Source of the DNA: DASYGT01 sp035999365
GTDB lineage: Bacteria; Actinomycetota; Actinomycetes; Mycobacteriales; Jatrophihabitantaceae
Length of the DNA: 64,000 nt
Direction of reading: 5' to 3'
NCBI GenBank assembly: GCA_035999365.1
Contig: DASYGT010000011.1
Location: 1-64,000, forward strand
Part shown: in pieces, positions 8,604-17,187 of the stretch
How positions within the stretch are numbered: position 1 is the first letter of the stretch
How the letters are laid out: the number at the start of each line of letters is the position of its first letter
Notes under the pieces: model-generated
What the model was told of the DNA's origin: nothing
The model's input: the letters and a program-made list of their open reading frames with translations, nothing else
The model's database searches: none
Translations under genes and position numbers: made by a program

Positions 8604-9220
8604 CAGCTGCGCCTGCGCGCAAGTACGCCGCCGACAACGACACCGGCCAGCGCGATCGCGGCCCCGACGAGCACCCCGCGCAGGAAGCCCTCGCCACCGA
8701 ACCCTGGCCGGCGCGACGCGGTGGACACGTAAGCCGGCGCACCGCCCTCGCCGACCTGCTGCGGCACGGATGCGACCGAGCGGCCGGTCAACACGTCATC
8801 GACGGCACTGAAGAACTCCCCTGCCATCCTCTTGGCGACGCCGACGAGCATCCGCTGACCAACACCGGCAACCACACCGCCGATGACGGCGTCGGCGTCG
8901 TAACTCAGCCGGGTCGAACCATCGCCTGCGTCTGCGAGGCGGACACGCACCTCGGTACTCACCGTTCCGGGTCCGCCGGCACCCGACGCGATCATCAGGA
9001 AGGAGTTCGGCTCCTGCTGCTCGGCGAGCTCGACCTGCCCGGAGTACGTGCCCTTGATCGACGCGACCCCGGCGGTGACGACCATCCGATAGGAATCCGG
9101 ACCCGTCGGCTCGAGGCGCTCGCAGCCCGGGATCGTCTGCACCAACACGGCTGGGTCGTTCAGCGCCGACCACACCCTTTCGACGGGCGCGTGCAGCACC
9201 GCGTCGCCACTGATCTTCAT
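8603..9220 (-). CDS. coxG: CoxG-like SRPBCC protein with C-terminal membrane anchor
   Basis: 205 residues. Residues 1-145 form an SRPBCC/CoxG domain (MKISGDAVLHAPVERVWSAL, then PGCERLEP). The C-terminus (about 178-200) is one hydrophobic helix followed by RRRS, so the protein is probably tail-anchored in the membrane. CoxG proteins accompany molybdenum hydroxylases, and in carboxydotrophs CoxG helps attach CO dehydrogenase to the membrane. It overlaps the large subunit by 4 bases (ATGA) and the hydrolase by 1 base. Role as membrane recruiter of the hydroxylase is inferred. Confidence 0.85.
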   Translation of the reverse strand: MKISGDAVLHAPVERVWSALNDPAVLVQTIPGCERLEPTGPDSYRMVVTAGVASIKGTYSGQVELAEQQEPNSFLMIASGAGGPGTVSTEVRVRLADAGDGSTRLSYDADAVIGGVVAGVGQRMLVGVAKRMAGEFFSAVDDVLTGRSVASVPQQVGEGGAPAYVSTASRRPGFGGEGFLRGVLVGAAIALAGVVVGGVLARRRS

Positions 9221-11601
9221 CCGGCGGTCCTTTCGTCATTGCGGCGGCGCAGCTCGAACAGCTCGCTCGGTGAGATGGGCATCGCGGTGATCACGAAACC
9301 CTCGGCGTCCTCGATCGCCGACGCGAATGCGGCCGACCCTGGAATGACGCCGGCTTCTCCTGCGCCCTTGATGCCCAGCGGATTCAACGGTGACGGTGTC
9401 TCGAGGTGATCGATCTCGATGTGCTCGGGCACCTCGCTCACGTACGGCATCAGGAAGTCCATGAAGGACGCATTCTGCAACTGGCCCGCCGAGTCGTAGG
9501 CCATTCGCTCATACAGCGCTCCGCCGACGCCTTGTGCAACACCACCGTGGATCTGCCCTTCGACGATCCGCGGGTTGATGAGCAAGCCGCAGTCGTGCAC
9601 GACGCAGTACCTCAGGATCGTGATCTCGGCCGTGTCCGGATCGGTCTCCACAACCACGGCATGCATGCCGCTGGCGAAGGTCGAACCGACCGGTGAGAAG
9701 AAGTCGCGCCCCTCGACGCCCGGTTCGTCCCCCTCGGCGACGGGGGGCTTGCTGGCGTCGCCCATCGCGAACTGGGTCGCAGCCTTGGCACCCTCGTCGA
9801 AGGCGTACCGCAGCGGATTGGAGAGCACGGCGACAGTAGCGAGGGCGATCTCCGAGCCCGGCGAACCGACGACGCGAACCATGCCGTCGACGATCTCGAG
9901 ATCGCCGGGGTCGGCCTCGAGAGCCTCGGCGGCAACGCGCAACGCCTTCGCCTTCGCCTTTCGCGCGGCCAGCGCGATGGCCGAGCCGCTCATCACCGCG
10001 GCGCGCGAGGCGAAAGTCCCGACGGCGTAACCGAAGCGACGGGTGTCTCCGGTGACGACCTCGACATCAGCGATCGGCACCCCCAGCTCATCGGCGACGA
10101 TCTGCGCGAAGACGGTCTGGTGCCCCTGTCCCTGGCTGGTCAGACCCGTCGCGACCTTCACCTTGCCGGACGTCTCGACAACGACGTGCGCGCCTTCGTA
10201 CGGTCCGACGCCGGTGCCCTCGACGTAACACGCCAGCCCGATGCCCACTCGGCGTCCCTGCGCCCGCGCCGCCGCCCGCACGTTCTCGAACTCGTCCCAT
10301 CCGATCAGCGCCTTGAGCTTCTCGAGCGACTGCGGGTAGTCACCCGAGTCGTAGATCAGCGGACGTCCGTCCTGGAATATCAGCCCGTGGTCGTAGGGCA
10401 TCTCGTCCGGCTGGATGAAGTTGCGCTCGCGCACGACGGTGCGGTCGAGGCCGAGTTCACGCGCGATGGCGTCCATCGTGCGTTCCATCACGAAGACACC
10501 CTGCGGGCGTCCGGCGCCGCGGTAGGGCGTGACGATCACCGTGTTCGTGTACAGCGAGTCGAACTCGACGCGGTATGCGCCGGGCTTGTACGGGCCGAGC
10601 AGCTGCGTCGACGTCACGATAGGAACGATCAGCCCGTACGGCGTGTACGCACCGTGGTCGTGCCAGAAGCGAACGTCGAGCCCGAGAATGCGGCCCTCGT
10701 CGTCGAACCCAACGCGCACGTGATGCTGCTGCGCCCGCTCGTGGGCACTCGCGATGAAGTGTTCGCGGCGGTCCTCGACGAACTTCACCGGCTGCTGCAG
10801 CAGCATCGCGGCCCACGGCACGAGCACCTCTTCCGGCCATGGATGCATGATCTTGACGCCGAAACCGCCACCGACATCCGGCGTGATGACATCGACGTCG
10901 ACGAGTGCGAGGTCGAGCTTGGCCGCGACCGCGGCACGCAGTCCGGTCGAGGTCTGCGTGGAACTCCAGATGCGCAGCCGTCCCGATTCGGTGTCCCAGC
11001 GAGCCAGGACGCCTCGGCATTCCATCGGCGTGGAGGCAGAGCGCTCGATGAAGAGGTCGAGTTCGAGGACGTGCGGCGACGCGGCAAGCGCTGCGTCGAC
11101 ATCGCCCGAGCTCTGCGTGGAGTTCGCCGCAACGTTTCCCGGCACGTCCGGATGCACGAGGTGCTCGGCAACACGCGCGGCGTCGATACCGACCACGGGC
11201 GGCAGCGGTCGGTAGTCGACGACGATGCGCTCGGCGGCGTCCTCGGCAAGGTAGCGATCACGTGCGACGACCATGACGACCGGCTCGCCGACGTGGTTGA
11301 CCTCGTCGCGCGCGAGCGCGAACTGGGTGCGGCCGTGCGTGAGATCCGGATGCGGGATCAGCAGCGGCAACGGCTCGGCGATCCGCCCCGGAAGGTCGTC
11401 ATAGGTATAGATGGCCACCAGGCCCTCGACATCCAGGGCTGCCGAGACGTCGATGTCCACGATCTCGGCGTGCGCATGCGGACTGCGCACCAACGCACAC
11501 GCGAGCGCATCGTGACCGAGGTCGTCGAGGTAGGCGCCATGACCGCGCACGAGCCGGTCGTCCTCGACCCGCGCGATCGGCTGCCCGAAGAGTCGCGTCA
11601 C
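9217..11601 (-). CDS. Molybdopterin-binding large subunit, form-II CO-dehydrogenase/xanthine dehydrogenase family
   Basis: Large catalytic subunit (794 residues) of a molybdenum hydroxylase. The start is the GTG at 11601, overlapping the 2Fe-2S subunit stop (GTGA); the frame extends further upstream but that part overlaps the previous gene. GGGFGVK (244-250), GQGH (491-494) and a C-terminal GAGEAG with the catalytic Glu are family motifs. At 360-365 it reads YRGAGR, the form-II motif, not the AYxCSFR of true aerobic CO dehydrogenase. The substrate is therefore more likely an aldehyde or N-heterocycle than CO. Adjacent permease and PucR genes point to a purine- or pyrimidine-like compound; this is inference. 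Confidence 0.9.
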   Translation of the reverse strand: MTRLFGQPIARVEDDRLVRGHGAYLDDLGHDALACALVRSPHAHAEIVDIDVSAALDVEGLVAIYTYDDLPGRIAEPLPLLIPHPDLTHGRTQFALARDEVNHVGEPVVMVVARDRYLAEDAAERIVVDYRPLPPVVGIDAARVAEHLVHPDVPGNVAANSTQSSGDVDAALAASPHVLELDLFIERSASTPMECRGVLARWDTESGRLRIWSSTQTSTGLRAAVAAKLDLALVDVDVITPDVGGGFGVKIMHPWPEEVLVPWAAMLLQQPVKFVEDRREHFIASAHERAQQHHVRVGFDDEGRILGLDVRFWHDHGAYTPYGLIVPIVTSTQLLGPYKPGAYRVEFDSLYTNTVIVTPYRGAGRPQGVFVMERTMDAIARELGLDRTVVRERNFIQPDEMPYDHGLIFQDGRPLIYDSGDYPQSLEKLKALIGWDEFENVRAAARAQGRRVGIGLACYVEGTGVGPYEGAHVVVETSGKVKVATGLTSQGQGHQTVFAQIVADELGVPIADVEVVTGDTRRFGYAVGTFASRAAVMSGSAIALAARKAKAKALRVAAEALEADPGDLEIVDGMVRVVGSPGSEIALATVAVLSNPLRYAFDEGAKAATQFAMGDASKPPVAEGDEPGVEGRDFFSPVGSTFASGMHAVVVETDPDTAEITILRYCVVHDCGLLINPRIVEGQIHGGVAQGVGGALYERMAYDSAGQLQNASFMDFLMPYVSEVPEHIEIDHLETPSPLNPLGIKGAGEAGVIPGSAAFASAIEDAEGFVITAMPISPSELFELRRRNDERTAG

Positions 11602-12140
11602 TGCTCGCCACCCGATTGTGCAACGTTTGGCTCGCTGGGGGCGCCGGGAATTGCACGATCGGCGGCGATCTCGGCTGCACGAAGTACGGCCTTGAGGATG
11701 TTCTGGTACCCGGTGCAACGGCAGAGGTTGCCGCCGATCATCTCGCGGGCTTCGTCCTCGGTGGGATCGGGATTGTCGCGCAGACCCGCCGTGATCGTGG
11801 TCAGGAAGCCGGGCGTGCAGAACCCGCACTGCAGCCCATGGCAATCGACGAAGGCCTGCTGCACCGGTGACAACGTTCCGTCGTCGTTCGTGAGCCCCTC
11901 GACGCTCGTGATCGCGCACCCGTCTGCCGACACGGCGAGCATCAGGCACGAGCGGATGGCCCGGCCGTCGACGAGCACGGTGCACGCCCCGCAGACCCCG
12001 TGCTCACAGCCGACGTGTGTACCGGTCAACCGCAGATCATGGCGCAGGCAATCCGATAGCAACCGTCGCGCCGGCACGCGCACGTCGCACGTCGCCCCGT
12101 TGACCTCGAGCCGAACGTCGAACATCTGCTCCTGCGTCAT
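11598..12140 (-). CDS. 2Fe-2S subunit of the molybdenum hydroxylase
   Basis: 180 residues from the ATG at 12140, which overlaps the FAD-subunit TGA. The ferredoxin-type cluster uses Cys45, Cys50, Cys53 and Cys65; the second, helical-domain cluster uses Cys105, Cys108, Cys140 and Cys142 (CGFC ... CRCTGY). It carries electrons from the molybdenum site to the FAD subunit. All eight ligands and the normal length are present, so the protein appears intact. Confidence 0.92.
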   Translation of the reverse strand: MTQEQMFDVRLEVNGATCDVRVPARRLLSDCLRHDLRLTGTHVGCEHGVCGACTVLVDGRAIRSCLMLAVSADGCAITSVEGLTNDDGTLSPVQQAFVDCHGLQCGFCTPGFLTTITAGLRDNPDPTEDEAREMIGGNLCRCTGYQNILKAVLRAAEIAADRAIPGAPSEPNVAQSGGEQ

Positions 12141-13027
12141 CGCGGCCTCGCTGCGGTGCGGCTGTGCGCGGCCCGGCTCCGGGCCGCGTGATGGGCCAGG
12201 CGCAGAGCGCGTTCGGTGAGGACGCCCGCGAGGTGGCGCCGGTACTCGGCGCTCGCGTGGATGTCTGCCTCCGGCTCGACATGGCTGCGCGCGGCGGCCG
12301 CTGCCGCCGTGGCATCGCCGTCGGCTCCCATGGAACCGCTCAGATCGAGGACGAGAGGCGTCGCGGCAACCGAGAGGTAGGCGCATCGCGCCCGGACGAC
12401 CTCGCCGTCGTCACCCAACTCGACGAGCGCTCCCACGCCGCACACCGCATAGTCGCCGTTACGCCGCGCGACCTCGACGAATGCCGTACCCGCACGACTG
12501 GGCAGCGTCGGGAAGCTGGCGCGCACCGCCAGCTCACCGGGCTGGACGCTCGATTCGAGAGGGCCGAGGAAGAAGTCACCGGCCGGCACGTCCCGCTCCC
12601 CCGCCGCGCCGACGACCCGGACCGTCCCGTCGAGTAGTGCGAGCACCGCCGTCATCTCCCCGGACGGATCGGCATGCACGATGCTGCCGACCGTGGTGCC
12701 CCGGTTTCGGATCGTGGCGTGGGCGACCAGCCGCAGCGCCTGGCCGAGAAGCGGCTGGGCCGTGCGGGCAGGCAGGTCGGCGAGGACGTCGGCGTGCCGG
12801 GCGAGTGCGCCGACGTGCACGTGACTGTCGTCGACCCGGACGTAACTCAGCTCGCGCAGCCGGTTGATGTCGACGAGATGGTGCGGGGCAGCCAACCGCA
12901 TCGACAGCAGCGGCAACAGCGACTGGCCGCCCGCGAGCACCTTTCCGTCCGGCCCGAGCGAGGCGAGCGTGCTGACCGCCTCACTCACCGACTCCGGCCT
13001 GGAGTATCCGAACGGGGGCGGCTTCAC
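12137..13027 (-). CDS. FAD-binding subunit of the molybdenum hydroxylase
   Basis: 296 residues from a GTG at 13027 that overlaps the permease stop (GTGA). The two FAD signatures of CoxM/CutM-type subunits are present: VLAGGQSLLP near residue 35 and TIRNRGTTVGSIVHADP near residue 110. The C-terminal CO_deh_flav_C domain follows, with a basic, serine/arginine-rich tail. It completes the S-M-L trio with the gene order FAD, Fe-S, Mo, as usual for cox/cut operons. Confidence 0.92.
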   Translation of the reverse strand: MKPPPFGYSRPESVSEAVSTLASLGPDGKVLAGGQSLLPLLSMRLAAPHHLVDINRLRELSYVRVDDSHVHVGALARHADVLADLPARTAQPLLGQALRLVAHATIRNRGTTVGSIVHADPSGEMTAVLALLDGTVRVVGAAGERDVPAGDFFLGPLESSVQPGELAVRASFPTLPSRAGTAFVEVARRNGDYAVCGVGALVELGDDGEVVRARCAYLSVAATPLVLDLSGSMGADGDATAAAAAARSHVEPEADIHASAEYRRHLAGVLTERALRLAHHAARSRAAHSRTAARPR

Positions 13028-14502
13028 GTCGTCGTATCGTCTCCGAACTCCCCACGGAAGGGAGAGACCTCTCCCTCGGGAGTCTCGACGTTACCGGTCG
13101 AGATCATGGTTCCACCCTCGTACGCGCGTCCGTCGACCTGCGGTTCTTCACGCAGGTGGGCAGGCGCCAGCCAGCGCACGAGGTGGTAGCCGACGATCAC
13201 GATGATCGTTCCGGCAGCGATGCCGGTGATCGAGAAGTTCTTCGTGAACTTCACGGCCAGCCCGCCGACGCCTGCGATGATGCCCGCAGCGGTCGGCACG
13301 AGGTTCACCGGATTCGCGAAGTCGACACGGTTCTCGATCCAGATCTTCGCGCCGAGCAGGCCGATCATGCCGTAGAGGACGAGCGTGATGCCACCGAGCA
13401 CGCCACCGGGCGTCGCCGCCACCACGGCACCGAACTTGGGACAGAACCCGAAGAGGATCGCCACCACTCCGGCGATGTAGTACGCAAGCGTCGAGTAGAC
13501 CCTGGTCGCGGCCATGACCCCGATGTTTTCGGCGTAGGTCGTCGTCGGGGAACCGCCTACGAACGAGGCGATGGCCGTGCCCACGCCGTCACCGATGAAG
13601 GCCCGACCGAGGTACGGGTCGAGGTCCTGACCGGTCATCTCGGAGACGGCCTTGACGTGCCCGGCGTTCTCGGCGAGCAGTGCGATCACCGACGGGATCA
13701 CGAGCAGGATGAAGGTGAACTTGAACTCGGGCAGGTGCGGACCGGTGAGCGAGCCGAAGGTCGGGCTCGTGATCGTCTTCGGAATGCCGATCCAGTGCGC
13801 CGACTTGACTCCGCTCCAGTCCACCCGGTCGGCGAGCTTGCAGTGCGCGATACAGGTGGGATCGGCCTTCACCTGGTTGATCTGATCCGCGATCCAGGAC
13901 AACAGGTATCCGAAGATCAACGCGAGGAAGATCGCGATGCGACTGATGAATCCGCGGCCGAGCACGGCGACGAGGATGACGAAGAGCGTCGTCAGCAGGC
14001 CGATCCACTCCTCGTGCGGGAAGTAGATGGTCGTGGCGACCGTGGCCAGGTTGAAGCCGATGAGCATGACGACGGCGCCCGTGACGACCGGCGGCAGTAC
14101 CGCACGCACGTAGTGCGCACCGCCGAAGTGCACGAGGATGCCGACGGCGGCGAGGATCAGGCCGGCGATCAGGATCGCGCCGGTGACGTGCGCCGAGTCG
14201 CCACCCTGGGCACGGATCGCCGCAACTCCGGCGACGAAGGACGCCGAGGTGCCGAGATAGGACGGGACTCTCCCTTTCACGATCAGCAGGAAGAGGATCG
14301 TCGCGACGCCGGACATCATCACGGCGAGGTTGGGGTTGAGCCCCATGATCGCCGGGAAGACGAAGGTCGCCCCGAACATCGCGACGATGTGCTGCGCACC
14401 GAGGCCGCCCATGCGCAGGGCCGACAATCGTTCGTCCGGGCGCACCACCATGCCCGTGGGAGGTGTCTTCCCGCCGTAGACCAGCTTCCAGCCCATAGCC
14501 AT
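13024..14502 (-). CDS. NCS2-family uracil/xanthine permease
   Basis: 492-residue polytopic inner-membrane transporter of the nucleobase-ascorbate (NCS2) family. GGLGAQHIVAMFG is the conserved QH motif of helix 1, and GSPTTTYAENIGVMAATRVYS is the substrate-site signature of the uracil (UraA/PyrP) branch. A loop of about 35 residues containing two cysteines is inserted after the middle helices. The ATG at 14502 was chosen (GGGGA 5 bases upstream); a GTG at 14553 is also in frame. It is the first gene of the coupled operon, and so likely imports the heterocycle processed by the hydroxylase; uracil, xanthine or a relative fits. Confidence 0.88.
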   Translation of the reverse strand: MAMGWKLVYGGKTPPTGMVVRPDERLSALRMGGLGAQHIVAMFGATFVFPAIMGLNPNLAVMMSGVATILFLLIVKGRVPSYLGTSASFVAGVAAIRAQGGDSAHVTGAILIAGLILAAVGILVHFGGAHYVRAVLPPVVTGAVVMLIGFNLATVATTIYFPHEEWIGLLTTLFVILVAVLGRGFISRIAIFLALIFGYLLSWIADQINQVKADPTCIAHCKLADRVDWSGVKSAHWIGIPKTITSPTFGSLTGPHLPEFKFTFILLVIPSVIALLAENAGHVKAVSEMTGQDLDPYLGRAFIGDGVGTAIASFVGGSPTTTYAENIGVMAATRVYSTLAYYIAGVVAILFGFCPKFGAVVAATPGGVLGGITLVLYGMIGLLGAKIWIENRVDFANPVNLVPTAAGIIAGVGGLAVKFTKNFSITGIAAGTIIVIVGYHLVRWLAPAHLREEPQVDGRAYEGGTMISTGNVETPEGEVSPFRGEFGDDTTT

Positions 14503-14581
14503 GCCGTCCCCGCCTCTCCCGATGGCGCCGGTCAGCTGAGTGACCACGCTCACGCAGAACGTAGGACCGCCGTCAAGAGCC

Positions 14582-14594
14582 GATCATTGGCTAA
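14582..14594. promoter_or_regulatory. PucR-box-like site upstream of the permease operon
   Basis: GATCATTGGCTAA agrees with the B. subtilis PucR box WWWCNTTGGTTAA at 10 of 12 defined positions. It is also most of an imperfect palindrome, AGCC-N7-GGCT (14578-14592). On the operon strand it lies directly upstream of TTGACG, a possible -35 element, the usual place for an activator. The adjacent gene encodes a PucR-type protein. Confidence 0.5.
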
Positions 14595-14635
14595 ATCTGA
14601 CGAACACTGCTGCCGCGTCCAGTCACAAAGCCGCC

Positions 14636-16357
14636 TCAGAGGCCACGCATGTGCAGGACCCGGAGGGCGAGGGCGATGTCGAGCCGGAGATTGGCGTCGG
14701 CGGTGAAGGGGCCGACGATCGCTTCCAGCTTGCCGATCCGGTAACGCAGCGTGTTGTAGTGGAAATGCAGTGCGCGAGCGGTCTCGGCCACATTGCAGTT
14801 CGTGTCGAGCAGCACCTGCAGGGTCTGGCGGAGGTCGACGGCCTCGGTGGTCTCGCCCGAGAGCGAGCCCAGCACCTCGGTGGCAAAGCTGCGTAGTTCG
14901 TCCGGATCACTCACCAGCGAGAGCAGCCGGTGCACGCCGAGGGAATCGAAGTGCGCGACCGACCCCGGCCCGTGCATACGCCGGCCGACCGCGACCGATC
15001 GACGGGCCTGCTGGTACGCGCTCGGCAGTTCGGACACCGAATCGATGGTCCTGCTGACGCCTGCGCTGAAGGAACGCCGGCCCCCGCCGCGATCGCCCGT
15101 CACCGCAGCGACGATCTCGGCGACGGTCTCGGACACCGGCCGCGTCCCTGCAGGGAGAAGTACGACGACCTCGTGCGCGAAGCCGACCACGGGCGCCGCG
15201 CGGTCGCGGCTGCGCACCACCTGCTGCCAGGCGGCGGCCAGCCGGTCCTGGGGCGTTCGCCCGCCGGCCCGCAGCGCCGGATCGCTGACCTGGCCGGCAT
15301 CGGTGGCCGTCTCGTCGAGCTGCGCAACGACCACGCACATCGGCCGGGCGACGTCCCACCCGAGCTGCGCGCAGTGCTCGACGACCTGCTCGGCAGGTCC
15401 GGCGACACCAGCGAGCGCGTCACGCAGGAAGTCGCCACGGAACTTCGACTCGACGGCCGAGACGGCGAGCTGCTTGGTGATCGCGAGCGCTGCGACCGTT
15501 GCCGCGCGCTCCAGCGCTTGCACGGTGACGGGTCCGAGCCCGCCCTTCGAGCTGTACGCGACGATGAAGCCGTGGTCAGTTCCACCGGCGATCACGGGCG
15601 CCACCGCCAGCTGGCCGGAATGTTCGCGCGGGGCGTCCTGCAGCCCTGCGTGCACGCGCTCGGTGCGGAAGCGCCCCGATTCGTCGAACATCGGCAGTGC
15701 GTTCAGAGCCGCGACGTCGGCATCCGAGCCGGCCGTTGTCTGCACCCGCCCGTCGGGCGAGCAGATGAGCACCGCGGACTCGAAGAGGGCGGCGAACTCA
15801 CCGGCGATCTGCGGCAGGTCACCGCCTTCGAGCACGATCGCCGTCAAGGCTCGATGAAGCCTGTCGGCGACGTCGAGCGCCCAGGACTGACGGTCGACAA
15901 GCTGGGTGAAGACCTCCGACATCACCTCGTCGAACGCGACGCCCCGTGGCAGTACCAGGATCGGGAAGTCGAGCGCTCGTGCCGCCTCCAGCATCTCCGG
16001 CGGGATCTCGTCGAGGTAGCGGCCGGTCTTGATGCCGAGCGCGGTGACGCCACGTTCGGCCAGCCCCCGCACGAGCCGGACCAGATCGCCTGCGTCGGCG
16101 CGGTGGCCGTCTCCCGCGTGACTGAGCGGGAACCCTGTCGTGAGCAGCAGCTCGTTCGGCTTGACCCAGGGCAGGATGTCCGGCACCTCCATGACGTTCA
16201 CCCACCGCACGGGCTGGTCGAGGCCTGCCGATCCGGCCACGACGTCGGCGCCGGCCAAACTCGGGAGCGAGAGCAGGTCGCGCACGGTCAGCGCGAACCC
16301 GGCCACGGCTGGCAGATCACGTGCCTGTGACCGCTCAATGTTGGCAAGACTTTCCAT
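14636..16357 (-). CDS. pucR: PucR-family transcriptional regulator
   Basis: 573 residues from the ATG at 16357 (an in-frame GTG lies at 16390). The N-terminal PucR domain begins with LTVRDLLSLPSLAGADVVAG and contains WVNVMEVPDILPW. The middle is a GGDEF-like/CdaR region, and the C-terminal helix-turn-helix (HTH_30) includes TNCNVAETARALHFHYNTLRYR. PucR proteins activate purine catabolism genes in response to pathway intermediates such as allantoin. It lies between the permease operon and the divergent allHFG-like operon, with 38 bases to the latter, so it probably controls both. No strong ribosome binding site is seen. Confidence 0.88.
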   Translation of the reverse strand: MESLANIERSQARDLPAVAGFALTVRDLLSLPSLAGADVVAGSAGLDQPVRWVNVMEVPDILPWVKPNELLLTTGFPLSHAGDGHRADAGDLVRLVRGLAERGVTALGIKTGRYLDEIPPEMLEAARALDFPILVLPRGVAFDEVMSEVFTQLVDRQSWALDVADRLHRALTAIVLEGGDLPQIAGEFAALFESAVLICSPDGRVQTTAGSDADVAALNALPMFDESGRFRTERVHAGLQDAPREHSGQLAVAPVIAGGTDHGFIVAYSSKGGLGPVTVQALERAATVAALAITKQLAVSAVESKFRGDFLRDALAGVAGPAEQVVEHCAQLGWDVARPMCVVVAQLDETATDAGQVSDPALRAGGRTPQDRLAAAWQQVVRSRDRAAPVVGFAHEVVVLLPAGTRPVSETVAEIVAAVTGDRGGGRRSFSAGVSRTIDSVSELPSAYQQARRSVAVGRRMHGPGSVAHFDSLGVHRLLSLVSDPDELRSFATEVLGSLSGETTEAVDLRQTLQVLLDTNCNVAETARALHFHYNTLRYRIGKLEAIVGPFTADANLRLDIALALRVLHMRGL

Positions 16358-16395
16358 GGGGAGACGGTACGCGCCGCAGCTAGCGTCCACGGATC

Positions 16396-17187
16396 ATGAG
16401 GATCCCGGCCGCCTCGTGCACCCGTGTGCACCGGCTGGTGACGGGCCCTCGCCAGCCGGTCGCCTGGCTCGGCACGTGCGGCAGTGCGCTGTACCTGCGC
16501 ACTCGGTGCGATTCGGTCGTTGCCGTGGTGACGCGTGACGCGCAGTGGCTTCCCTGCGCTCTCGTCGTGCCCCGGCGGGCGAGCGAGCTTCCGCTCGATT
16601 CCCTCGTCGACGACTTCTCGACACCTGCAATGCTCGGCGACGGCGAGCTCCGCTGGACCCACGCCGGCGATGGCGGCCGGCACGCCGTCTCGGTGGTGTG
16701 CAGCGGGTGGTGGAGTCCGCCCGAGCTCCCGACCGGTTCGCCTGTCCTGGGCGCGCTTGCCCGTGTCACGGCAGCCGCGAGCTCGCGTGACATCGGCGTG
16801 CAGGTCGAGCCGGGCACCGTGCCGGTGGTTGCCGAGCTACTCGGCCGCGGCCCGGGACTGACGCCGAGCGGCGACGACGTCCTGGCGGGATACCTGCTCG
16901 CCGCCCGGGCATTCGGAACGGCCGACACCCGGCTCGCCATCGAGGTGAGCAACCTGGCCCCCGACCGCACGACGGCGCTGTCGGCACAGCTGCTCCGGCA
17001 CGCCATCGAAGGCGACTGCGTGCCCGCATTCGGACGGCTCGTCACGGCCTGCATCACCGGCGCCGGCATCGAGAGCGCGATAGGCGACGTGCTGCGGATC
17101 GGCGCCACCTCCGGCGCAGCGCTCATGACCGGCGTGCTCATCGCGGCAGGCACACTCCATCACCGGCACGCCGGAGCGGCCGCATGA
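16396..17187 (+). CDS. allH: DUF2877 protein, AllH-like subunit of oxamate carbamoyltransferase
   Basis: 263 residues, from the ATG at 16396. The DUF2877 hallmark GLTPSGDDVLAG is at residues 154-165. The E. coli homologue YlbF has been renamed AllH, one of three subunits (with FdrA/AllF and YlbE/AllG) of an oxamate carbamoyltransferase that phosphorolyses oxalurate to oxamate and carbamoyl phosphate at the end of allantoin degradation. Here it is first of a three-gene coupled operon, overlapping the fdrA-like gene by 4 bases. The assignment rests on family and on having all three partners side by side. Confidence 0.8.
   Translation: MRIPAASCTRVHRLVTGPRQPVAWLGTCGSALYLRTRCDSVVAVVTRDAQWLPCALVVPRRASELPLDSLVDDFSTPAMLGDGELRWTHAGDGGRHAVSVVCSGWWSPPELPTGSPVLGALARVTAAASSRDIGVQVEPGTVPVVAELLGRGPGLTPSGDDVLAGYLLAARAFGTADTRLAIEVSNLAPDRTTALSAQLLRHAIEGDCVPAFGRLVTACITGAGIESAIGDVLRIGATSGAALMTGVLIAAGTLHHRHAGAAA

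Noticed and set aside
9217..11985. 922-residue version of the molybdenum subunit starting at 11985
   Set aside because: The extra 128 residues overlap the Fe-S subunit and are unrelated to the family; the GTG at 11601 gives the usual N-terminus and a GTGA overlap.
8603..13027. Aerobic carbon monoxide dehydrogenase (form I)
   Set aside because: The active-site loop is YRGAGR, not AYxCSFR, so CO oxidation should not be claimed.
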